Origin: Cyclobacteriaceae bacterium
Lineage (GTDB): Bacteria > Bacteroidota > Bacteroidia > Cytophagales > Cyclobacteriaceae
Direction of reading: 5' to 3'
Assembly (NCBI GenBank): GCA_029861825.1
Contig: JAOTYN010000322.1
Coordinates: forward strand, 1 to 5,261
Length of the DNA stretch: 5,261 nucleotides
Under the pieces are notes generated by a model. That model did no database searches and was not told where the DNA came from. It saw only the letters and a list, made by a program, of their open reading frames with translations. Position 1 is the stretch's first letter. Each line of letters begins with the position of its first letter. Below are positions 1 to 5,261 of the stretch, piece by piece. The translations under genes and the position numbers were made by a program.

Positions 1-1
1 G

Positions 2-208
2 CTGGGTTGTTTGTATATTAATCCAACCACTAAGGAAGACTATGAGGCCAGCATCACCATGTGGGTGCGGGCCAGTGTCCTGGAAAAAGGGCTGGATCCC
101 ATTCTGTTTGATACCATTCACCAATGGATAGCGGAGCAATGGCCCTTCAAGAAGGTGGCCTATCCCGGAAGGGAGATCGAATGGGAGCAATGGGATGTTA
201 TGAAATAG
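2..208 (+). CDS. GNAT-like N-acetyltransferase, C-terminal part (5' end outside window)
   Basis: This is the last 68 codons of a gene whose start lies before the window; the reading frame is open to base 2 and ends with TAG at 206-208. The TTG at base 11 is internal, not a start, because the protein sequence already reads as mid-domain (LGCLYINPTTKEDYEA). The fragment has the look of the end of a GNAT fold: a beta strand (GCLYINP), an acidic strand leading to MWVRASVLEKGLD, an amphipathic helix (LFDTIHQWIAEQWPF) and a tail with the motif VAYPGREIEWEQW. I recall this tail from uncharacterised GNAT-family proteins, which would transfer an acetyl group from acetyl-CoA to an unknown acceptor. The acetyl-CoA-binding loop is not in the window, so the family call rests on recall of the C-terminal pattern. 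A serine hydrolase lipoprotein gene follows after 34 bases, close enough for co-transcription. Confidence 0.6.
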   Translation: MGCLYINPTTKEDYEASITMWVRASVLEKGLDPILFDTIHQWIAEQWPFKKVAYPGREIEWEQWDVMK

Positions 209-242
209 CTGCGGGTTATAGCCAATTTAATAATTACCACAT

Positions 243-1376
243 ATGAGGAATTTCATGGTACTCATCATTATCAGTCTGTTTTCCTTGGTTCTGGGATGCA
301 GGCAACCCTCCAATGAGACTCTATCTGTTCCAAGCACCGTGCAGGAGATTGAGTCAACTGCTACGTTGGAAGAAGTGGGCCTAAATGAGGCAAAGATCTG
401 GGAACTGGTGGACAGCAGTAGAAGTGGATTCTATCCCAACCGCCACAGCCTGTTAATTTATAAAGACCACCAGCTGGTTTTAGAAGAGTATTTTGCAGGG
501 AAGGACGAAAACTGGGGTAATGATATAGGGGTAGTCCAACATAATGATACGGTATTGCACGACATGCGCTCCGTTTCAAAGAGTGTGGTTTCTGCCTGTA
601 TCGGGCTGGCCATAGCCCAAGGGAAAATTAAAAATGTGGACCAGCCCATCTTTGATTTTTTTGAAGACTATAAGCAATTCAACAACGAGGGGCGGGAGCA
701 ATTGACCATAAAACATTTGCTAACTATGACTTCTGGCTTGGATTGGAACGAAGAAGTACCCTATGACAATCCTGAAAACAGCGAGATGCAAATGATCGAC
801 AGCGACGACGGCATAGGATTTGTGCTGAGTCGGCAGTTAACCACCCAGCCAGGAACAGAGTGGAAATATAACGGAGGGACCACCGAATTACTCGCTGAAA
901 TCATCCGCCGGGTATCTGGCAAAAACGTACATGGATTTGCCAAAGAGCACCTTTTTGAACCCCTGGGCATTGAGCGGTCGGAATGGACTGTTTCTCCCGC
1001 TACCAACACGCCTTCCGCCGCATCGGGCTTGCGTTTGACATCAAAAGACATGTTGAAGTTTGGAATTTTATATCATGATCAAGGCAGATGGGGAGAAAAA
1101 CAAATCTTGCCTAAAGAATGGATCATTGATTCCTTCCAATCAAGTATAGAGCGACCCCGCAGAGGAGGTTATGGCTATCAGTTTTGGGTTTTTACCTACG
1201 CTGTCGGCGGCCAGGAGCTGTCCATCCCTGCCGCTGTGGGCAATGGCGATCAAAGGATATTTTTTGACCAAAAGAACGATCTGCTGGTGGTTACTACTGC
1301 CGGCAATTATAATAAATGGAATATTGAAAATAATGCCGGGGCCATACTTGACGAGATTTATCAGTCTTTTCATTAG
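243..1376 (+). CDS. Lipoprotein serine hydrolase, beta-lactamase / class C family
   Basis: The protein has 377 residues. It starts with a short lipoprotein signal peptide (MRNFMVLIIISLF) ending in a lipobox V16-L17-G18-C19, so the mature enzyme should be lipid-anchored in the cell envelope, facing the periplasm or the surface. The rest matches the beta-lactamase-related serine hydrolase fold (PF00144 type). The nucleophile motif SxxK is S110-V-S-K113. The second motif is Y209-N-G-G in the block PGTEWKYNGGTTELL. The third, replacing the KTG/HxG triad, is G333-N-G335 in AVGNGDQRIFF. The blocks HLLTMTSGLDWNE (158-170) and HLFEPLGI (236-243) are also typical. Members include class C beta-lactamases, DD-peptidases, esterases and 6-aminohexanoate-dimer hydrolase; the Y-x-G-G and GNG blocks resemble the esterase/amide hydrolase branch more than true AmpC. 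The substrate cannot be read from sequence. ATG 243 is chosen over ATG 255 because it supplies the basic N-terminus of the signal peptide. No Shine-Dalgarno sequence is seen and no hairpin terminator follows. Confidence 0.9.
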   Translation: MRNFMVLIIISLFSLVLGCRQPSNETLSVPSTVQEIESTATLEEVGLNEAKIWELVDSSRSGFYPNRHSLLIYKDHQLVLEEYFAGKDENWGNDIGVVQHNDTVLHDMRSVSKSVVSACIGLAIAQGKIKNVDQPIFDFFEDYKQFNNEGREQLTIKHLLTMTSGLDWNEEVPYDNPENSEMQMIDSDDGIGFVLSRQLTTQPGTEWKYNGGTTELLAEIIRRVSGKNVHGFAKEHLFEPLGIERSEWTVSPATNTPSAASGLRLTSKDMLKFGILYHDQGRWGEKQILPKEWIIDSFQSSIERPRRGGYGYQFWVFTYAVGGQELSIPAAVGNGDQRIFFDQKNDLLVVTTAGNYNKWNIENNAGAILDEIYQSFH

Positions 1377-1482
1377 GCGCAGCCGCAAATGGGTGGCTTC
1401 CCTGGACTCCAAGCCCAGAACACGATCCCTGACTACATGAACTCTATTTGAAGTGACGCAGTTGGAGGTTAATCATACATCA

Positions 1483-1496
1483 TTGACACAGGTCAA
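1483..1496. repeat. Short inverted repeat TTGAC-N4-GTCAA upstream of the aldo/keto reductase
   Basis: TTGAC (1483-1487) and GTCAA (1492-1496) are perfect 5-base arms around ACAG. The site lies 57 bases before the reductase start, inside a 177-base gap with no other feature. The geometry would suit a dimeric regulator binding near a promoter, but 5-base arms arise often by chance and no regulator gene is present in the window. Confidence 0.25.
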
Positions 1497-1553
1497 GACA
1501 TGAAGTCGTTATGAAAAGAGTTAGTTACCTTTAATAAATCAGAATCACATACT

Positions 1554-2528
1554 ATGCAAACCCGAAAACTAGGCTACAGCGACCTTCATCTTACCACCAT
1601 CGGCTTGGGAACCTGGGCTATGGGAGGGGGAGACTGGAAATTTGGCTGGGGACCCCAGGATGATCAGGCCTCCATTAAAGCCGTCCATGCAGCTCTTGAT
1701 CAGGGTATCAATTGGATCGATACCGCGGCCATTTACGGTCATGGTCATGCGGAGGAAGTAGTGGCCAAGGCCATTAAAGGCATCCGAGATTCAGTAATTA
1801 TTGCCACCAAATGCGGACGGGTTTGGGAGGGAGACAGTCGCGAGATCGGCAAGTCTTTGAAAGCAGACAGCATCAGGCAGGAAGTGGAGTCCAGCCTTCA
1901 ACGCCTTAATATCGACGTGATCGACCTTTACCAGATCCACTGGCCGGAGCCTGATGAAGAGATTGAAGAAGGATGGAGTGCCCTCTCGGAACTCATAAGA
2001 GAGGGAAAAATACGTTATGGCGGTGTCTCTAATTTCAGCGTGGAGCAACTTAAACGCGCCCAGGCCATTCATCCCATTGCTTCCCTACAACCACCTTATA
2101 GTATGCTCCGCCGTGAGATTGAGGAAGGTATCGTGGCTTATTGCCGTGAAAACCAGATCGGCATTGTGGCCTATAGTCCCATGCAAGCGGGATTGCTGAC
2201 TGGGAAATTCACCAAAGAAAGGTCTGCCAACCTGCCGGAGTCCGACTGGCGAAGCCGTAATCCCATGTTCAATGAACCTCAACTCAGTGTCAATCTTCAG
2301 GCGATCGATCAGCTTCGGGAAATCGCCGATGCCCGAGGAATTTCTCTGGCGCAGCTTTCACTGGCCTGGGTGTTGCGGCTGGAGGAGATGACTTCTGCTA
2401 TTGTGGGCGCCCGAAAACCTCAGCAGATTGAAGAGACCGCCCAGGCAGGTGATATACAATTGACACCCACGGAGATTGATGGCATAGAGGAGATTCTTGC
2501 CTGGCGGACGAGCATGGTCCAGGAGTAA
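1554..2528 (+). CDS. Aldo/keto reductase (AKR11-like, similar to YhdN/GSP69 type)
   Basis: This 324-residue protein spans a full aldo/keto reductase (beta/alpha)8 barrel, close to the usual family length. Such enzymes reduce carbonyls to alcohols with NADPH in the cytoplasm. The catalytic tetrad is visible: D56 (IDTA), Y61 (IYGHGHAEE), K86 (ATKCG) and H129 (LYQIHW). Cofactor-binding blocks are SNF (159-161), the YSPMQAGLLTGKF loop (207-219) and the C-terminal VGARKPQQIEE (284-294), whose R287 is of the kind that contacts the 2'-phosphate of NADP. The N-terminal RKLGYSDLHLTTIGLGTWAMGG and the later ATKCGRVW block recall Bacillus general stress protein 69 (AKR11B) and related enzymes. No signal peptide is present. 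The substrate is unknown; members of this group act on many small aldehydes. The gene sits 177 bases after the serine hydrolase and 94 before the cyclase, so it may have its own promoter. ATG 1554 starts exactly at the expected family N-terminus. Confidence 0.95.
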   Translation: MQTRKLGYSDLHLTTIGLGTWAMGGGDWKFGWGPQDDQASIKAVHAALDQGINWIDTAAIYGHGHAEEVVAKAIKGIRDSVIIATKCGRVWEGDSREIGKSLKADSIRQEVESSLQRLNIDVIDLYQIHWPEPDEEIEEGWSALSELIREGKIRYGGVSNFSVEQLKRAQAIHPIASLQPPYSMLRREIEEGIVAYCRENQIGIVAYSPMQAGLLTGKFTKERSANLPESDWRSRNPMFNEPQLSVNLQAIDQLREIADARGISLAQLSLAWVLRLEEMTSAIVGARKPQQIEETAQAGDIQLTPTEIDGIEEILAWRTSMVQE

Positions 2529-2622
2529 TTAACTGTTCCTTTAAAACGAATTTTTTGGTTATCAATTTATGCTATTGAAATCCTGATGGATTAATATTTT
2601 ACCACTCATTAATTAGATACCT

Positions 2623-3432
2623 ATGAAAAATTCAACCACCCTCTGCCTGTTCGGCATGGTTATTATGATCAGTAGCTGCTCGGAGCCACAGACCCACTCC
2701 ACGTTTGACCCTGACAAGGTTCTTCCTAAAAAAATTATCGATCTCAGTCCTATCATTACTGAAGACCTGCCGGAAAAGATGTGGGGCAAGGCCTTCGTAG
2801 AGCTAATGGGATTTAGAGGTACTACCCAATTTATACACCAAGGGGTAGACAGTCCGGCCTATGTGCGAAACTCCTATCTGGAAATATTCAATCACGGCGG
2901 GGCTCATTTGGATGCACCCAACCATACGGAAAAGGGAGCGCCATCTATTGAGACCTATGACCTGAAGCGGCTTATGGGTCCCGTCAAGATTCTGGATGCT
3001 ACCGGCTATGAGAACCATACCTCCATACCTGTGGAGGATTTAAAAGCCCTTAACCTGACATCTGCAGATATTTTCATGCTGGACACAGACTACATCCCTC
3101 CACAAAACGATAATGAATTACCGTCTTATCCCTATCTCTCCAAGGAGGCCTGCCAATACCTGGCTTCAATCCCGGTGAAAGCCGTGGCCACTGATGCTTT
3201 AAGTATCGAGAGTATCCATGGTTACTCGGAGGGGATAAAGGCGGGACTTAGCGGGTACCGTGATCTAATCCCCAATCACTATGCCCTGCTCACCAATGGG
3301 ATCCCCTTGTTTGAAAGTCTGGAAGATATTAGCCCCCTGCGGGATGAGGAGCATGTGATTTTCCAGGGTTTTCCCTTAAAGTTCAAAGAGGGCAATGGTT
3401 CACCAGTGAGGGCGGTGGCTTTGGTCTATTGA
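2623..3432 (+). CDS. Cyclase family metal-dependent hydrolase, predicted lipoprotein (kynurenine formamidase / isatin hydrolase-like)
   Basis: The 269-residue protein begins with a signal peptide ending in a lipobox I16-S17-S18-C19, predicting a lipid-anchored envelope protein. The mature part belongs to the cyclase family (PF04199), which includes KynB kynurenine formamidase and isatin hydrolase. It opens with IIDLSPIITEDLPE (38-51). The signature HxGTHxDxPxH appears as H91-G-G-A-H95-L-D97-A-P-N-H101, keeping the presumed metal ligands H91, H95 and D97 and the catalytic-type H101, but with alanine in place of the usual threonine. The distal half keeps TDALSIE (190-196) and NHYALLTNGIPLFESLEDI (218-236), with H219 and E231 in the places where family members have their second metal-site His and Glu. 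The expected reaction is hydrolysis of an amide, formamide or cyclic amide/lactone using Zn or Mn; the substrate is unknown. Export is less usual, since KynB is cytoplasmic. No tryptophan-catabolism gene is nearby. Confidence 0.9.
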   Translation: MKNSTTLCLFGMVIMISSCSEPQTHSTFDPDKVLPKKIIDLSPIITEDLPEKMWGKAFVELMGFRGTTQFIHQGVDSPAYVRNSYLEIFNHGGAHLDAPNHTEKGAPSIETYDLKRLMGPVKILDATGYENHTSIPVEDLKALNLTSADIFMLDTDYIPPQNDNELPSYPYLSKEACQYLASIPVKAVATDALSIESIHGYSEGIKAGLSGYRDLIPNHYALLTNGIPLFESLEDISPLRDEEHVIFQGFPLKFKEGNGSPVRAVALVY

Positions 3433-3653
3433 CCGGGGATGGAACCCCCATTTACAGCATTTTTTTCAACCTCAGCCTCCTAATAGGGTGGTTAAGCCTA
3501 AAGGTTCATCCCCTGCACCGTTTAAGTGACATATTCTGTACTGATCCCTAAATTTTACTTTAAATATTCTTTGTGTAAGGAAATCCACATATAGGAATTT
3601 TTTAAGCCTCAAAATTGCTGTTCATTTGGGGTTTGAAACAAATAATTAAGGTC

Positions 3654-4190
3654 ATGAAGAAAGCATTTCTTTTATTTATAGTGGGATTTGTGTGGTGTTC
3701 GTTTAGCGCTCAAGCTCAAAGCAATGTGGTTAAGATTAACATAATCAGCCCGGTATTTAAAACTGCCTCAGTTTTTTTTGAGCGAGCCATAAACGAAGAG
3801 TCCAGCTTGCAATTGGGATTCTTTTATACCGGTTACACAGGTGATGATACGAAATTTAGAGGATTTGGTATTACCCCGGAATACAGATTCTATTTATCTG
3901 AATCTGCCGCGCCTGCCGGTGTATACGTAGCTCCTTTTCTCAGATATCAAAATTTCGATCTGGAGGATGAACTTACGCTGGATGAAGCTACATTCTCTTC
4001 CTTTGGAGGGGGATTATTGATCGGTAGACAGTGGATTTTTAAAGAAAGAGTGGCCCTGGATATCTTTATTGGCCCATCATATGTCAGCGGGGATGTTGAA
4101 GTTACAGAAGGTTCTGAAGGTACGTTTAATGTAGATGCATTTGACGGTTTCGGATTACGGACCGGTGTTACCTTGGGTTTGGCCTTTTAG
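3654..4190 (+). CDS. Secreted small outer-membrane beta-barrel-like protein (DUF3575-like)
   Basis: The gene encodes 178 residues from ATG 3654. An in-frame TTG at 3615 would add 13 residues, but ATG 3654 gives a textbook signal peptide (MKKAFLLFIVGFVWCSFSAQA, cleavage after A21 or Q22) and is preceded by a weak AAGG, so it is preferred. The mature protein alternates polar and hydrophobic residues in amphipathic strands separated by acidic, Gly-rich loops (for example YTGYTGDDTKF and VEVTEGSEG) and ends in GVTLGLAF with a terminal Phe, a hallmark of outer-membrane barrels. The block ASVFFERAINEESSLQLG (37-54) recalls the Bacteroidota DUF3575 family, whose function is unknown. The length would suit an eight-stranded barrel, but I did not assign individual strands. 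Sampled GC is near 40%, below the roughly 50% of the neighbouring enzyme genes. It stands alone after a 221-base gap and has its own terminator, so it is probably monocistronic. Confidence 0.8.
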   Translation: MKKAFLLFIVGFVWCSFSAQAQSNVVKINIISPVFKTASVFFERAINEESSLQLGFFYTGYTGDDTKFRGFGITPEYRFYLSESAAPAGVYVAPFLRYQNFDLEDELTLDEATFSSFGGGLLIGRQWIFKERVALDIFIGPSYVSGDVEVTEGSEGTFNVDAFDGFGLRTGVTLGLAF

Positions 4191-4212
4191 CATAGGGTAA
4201 TATAAGTTACTG

Positions 4213-4245
4213 AGCCGGTGAGATTCTCTCACTGGCTTTTTTTTT
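4213..4245 (+). terminator. Rho-independent terminator of the barrel-protein gene
   Basis: An 11-base-pair stem is formed by 4213-4223 (AGCCGGTGAGA) and 4227-4237 (TCTCACTGGCT), with one G-U pair and a TTC loop. It runs straight into nine T (4237-4245). It starts 22 bases after the stop codon of the outer-membrane-like gene. The bases on the other side (TATAAGTTACTG) are not A-rich, so there is no U tract for the opposite strand. It should therefore act mainly on rightward transcripts, although the stem itself could form in leftward RNA from the convergent nucleoside phosphorylase gene. Confidence 0.93.
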
Positions 4246-4285
4246 ACTAACTAGCTGGAAGCAGATGCAGTTGTAGGGATTCCCC

Positions 4286-5068
4286 TCACTCATAAGCACA
4301 CTCAATTGTCTCCCGTATCACCCTCAGAGAATCTATACTGCCATTCTCCAATCCTTTTTCAAAATCCTCTTCCTGCTGTGCCATGGTATTAGTCAAATGG
4401 GCGAAACAGATCACTTTCTTTTGACAGGCCTGGGCAAAGGCATATAAAGCGGAGGCTTCCATTTCCACGGCATTGGCTCCCTGGTCTTTAGCGTGGGCAA
4501 TGGCGCTGGCGGTTTCCCGGTAGGGTGCATCGGTGGTCCAGCTGATCCCGGCGCTTACCGCCAGCTCCTCTTGATCCAACAAAGGTTGCAACTTTTGAAA
4601 TAACTGGGGATCTAATGCGGCGGTTTCTGCAGCGGGCAGGTAGTGGTAACTGGTGCCCTCGTCGCGGATAGCTTCCCGAATCAGCAGGAAACGCGTTTCC
4701 TCAGCAGGAGGATTTATGATGCCTGCGGAGGTAATGCTGATCAGCAGTTGGCAGCCGCTTACAAACATCTGCTCGGCCAGCAATACCGCATAGGAAGCAC
4801 CTACCGCACAACCTACAATGCCGATGGTCTGCTGGTTTAATTTAAATTCATACATCTGGGTATGATAACAACTCCAGCAGGTGTTCAAGGTGGCTTCGCC
4901 CTGGTCTATTAAATAGTTCACCATATCTCCGTCGGGATCCAGCAGGCAGATCTCCGGGATAGGGCAATGGTCCAGGCCCTTTTGCCGTCTGGCTTCACGC
5001 AGTAAATTCTCAGGTTTGAAAACAGATGGTTGCCTGTAATCCTTAGGCGATGATAACAGATTTTTCAC
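4286..5068 (-). CDS. Nucleoside phosphorylase / nucleosidase superfamily protein (PNP_UDP_1 type)
   Basis: This 260-residue cytoplasmic protein (no signal peptide) has the fold signature of the purine/uridine phosphorylase superfamily (PF01048). Blocks in order are GIVGCAVGASYAVLLAEQM (83-101, glycine-rich nucleoside/phosphate loop), LLISITSAG (108-116), REAIRDEGTSYHY (131-143), SWTTDAPYRE (176-185) and AVEMEASALYAFA (200-212) with the ribose-binding E202-M203-E204. Classical uridine and purine phosphorylases have an arginine ligand of phosphate in the third strand (Udp R91, in LRIGTTG); the matching position here appears to be S111, so phosphorolysis is not assured. The Asp that PNPs use on the purine ring is also not recognisable; the region reads AHLTNTMAQQEEDF. 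The start is GTG 5068, the first possible one because an in-frame TGA lies immediately upstream; the N-terminal block PENLLREARRQKGL (19-32) supports keeping it. It converges on the barrel-protein gene, and no terminator with a U tract is seen for it. Confidence 0.88.
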   Translation of the reverse strand: MKNLLSSPKDYRQPSVFKPENLLREARRQKGLDHCPIPEICLLDPDGDMVNYLIDQGEATLNTCWSCYHTQMYEFKLNQQTIGIVGCAVGASYAVLLAEQMFVSGCQLLISITSAGIINPPAEETRFLLIREAIRDEGTSYHYLPAAETAALDPQLFQKLQPLLDQEELAVSAGISWTTDAPYRETASAIAHAKDQGANAVEMEASALYAFAQACQKKVICFAHLTNTMAQQEEDFEKGLENGSIDSLRVIRETIECAYE

Positions 5069-5142
5069 TCATTTAAGCTATTAGAATGTTCAGGCATACC
5101 ACCAACCTGGTGATCAGAGGATGGTTGAACTGCTCCTCCCAT
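5065..5142 (-). other. Possible 25-codon upstream ORF overlapping the nucleoside phosphorylase start
   Basis: On the minus strand an ATG at 5142 opens 25 codons (beginning MGGAVQPSSDHQ) and stops at TGA 5065-5067. This stop overlaps the GTG start of the nucleoside phosphorylase gene in a GTGA arrangement, typical of translational coupling. A TAA lies in frame just upstream (three codons before the ATG), so this is its full extent. The peptide is polar, has no recognisable domain and could easily be a chance ORF. It could instead be a leader peptide controlling translation of the main gene. Confidence 0.15.
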
Positions 5143-5192
5143 TGAAAATTACTAATTTTTAAGCCGGAAAATAATTTTGATTGAATCTCAAC

Positions 5193-5219
5193 TTAAGATA
5201 CTATCAGAGATTATCTTAA
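5193..5219. repeat. Inverted repeat TTAAGATA-N11-TATCTTAA
   Basis: TTAAGATA (5193-5200) and TATCTTAA (5212-5219) are perfect 8-base inverted arms separated by 11 bases. The left arm overlaps the palindrome CTTAAG (5192-5197), and the right arm overlaps a second palindrome, ATCTT-A-AAGAT (5213-5223). It lies about 125 bases upstream of the leftward nucleoside phosphorylase start. The arrangement could be an operator for a dimeric regulator or a weak hairpin; what lies beyond the window edge would decide which gene it serves. Confidence 0.55.
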
Positions 5220-5220
5220 A

Positions 5221-5245
5221 GATGGGGGGTGGGGGTACCCCCATC
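5221..5245. repeat. G/C-rich palindrome TGGGGGTACCCCCA next to a G6 run
   Basis: A perfect 14-base palindrome occupies 5230-5243, directly after GATGGGGGG. The outer GATGGGGG (5221-5228) can pair instead with CCCCCATC (5238-5245), giving an 8-base-pair stem with a 9-base loop. Two mutually exclusive hairpins are thus possible. No T run follows on the plus strand, and the bases following on the minus strand (TTTAAGATAA) contain only a short T tract, so a standard terminator is doubtful. Confidence 0.6.
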
Positions 5246-5261
5246 TGGAGTATAAGGTTCA

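Noticed and set aside
1171..1440. Open frame running past the end of the serine hydrolase gene
   Set aside because: It is an overlapping out-of-frame reading of a well-supported gene, and its extension past 1376 has no recognisable protein character.
1526..1533. TACCTTTA as a Bacteroidota -7 box (TAnnTTTG) for the aldo/keto reductase; similar partial matches at 3565-3573 (TATTCTTTG) and on the minus strand at 5144-5151 (TAATTTTC)
   Set aside because: Each deviates from consensus and none has a TTTG -33 box at the required 19-21 base spacing.
3435..3466. GGGG-ATGGAA-CCCC hairpin followed by a T7 run as a terminator after the cyclase gene
   Set aside because: The stem has only four base pairs and the T run begins 12 bases after it, too far for an intrinsic terminator.
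3772..3779. Run of eight T inside the outer-membrane-like gene as a phase-variation tract
   Set aside because: It is simply GTT TTT TTT coding V-F-F; T runs of six and seven also occur in the serine hydrolase gene, so it is not exceptional.
4276..4284. GGGATTCCC palindrome just past the nucleoside phosphorylase stop as a leftward terminator
   Set aside because: It has four-base arms with a one-base centre and no T run on the minus strand.
4643..4840. Plus-strand open frame inside the nucleoside phosphorylase gene
   Set aside because: It is antisense to a conserved coding region and shows no domain of its own.

Overview
The window looks like ordinary chromosomal DNA from a member of the Bacteroidota or a close relative such as Balneolota. 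The reasons are indirect. Two short lipoprotein signal peptides end in Cys19, there is a small outer-membrane-barrel-like protein, and start codons follow A/T-rich leaders with little or no Shine-Dalgarno sequence. GC is moderate (about 50% in sampled parts of the enzyme genes). No rRNA, tRNA, CRISPR array, insertion sequence or phage gene is visible.

Layout: the 3' end of a GNAT-acetyltransferase-like gene (2-208) is followed after 34 bases by a lipoprotein serine hydrolase of the beta-lactamase/class C family (243-1376). After a 177-base gap come an aldo/keto reductase (1554-2528) and, 94 bases on, a metal-dependent cyclase/hydrolase lipoprotein (2623-3432). A 221-base gap leads to a secreted small beta-barrel-like protein (3654-4190), which ends in a strong intrinsic terminator (4213-4245). 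The last gene is on the opposite strand: a PNP/UDP-type nucleoside phosphorylase homologue (4286-5068) that converges on the terminator. The right edge (5069-5261) is non-coding apart from one doubtful 25-codon ORF, and holds a tight cluster of inverted repeats.

The genes do not form an obvious pathway. Only the first two are close enough to suggest co-transcription; the others have gaps of 94 to 221 bases. Two are predicted cell-envelope lipoprotein hydrolases, one is a cytoplasmic NADPH-type reductase, one an outer-membrane protein and one a cytoplasmic nucleoside-processing enzyme. I found no convincing undescribed multi-gene system. The best points to follow up are the nucleoside phosphorylase homologue, which appears to lack the phosphate-binding arginine of classical phosphorylases, and the palindrome cluster at the right edge.
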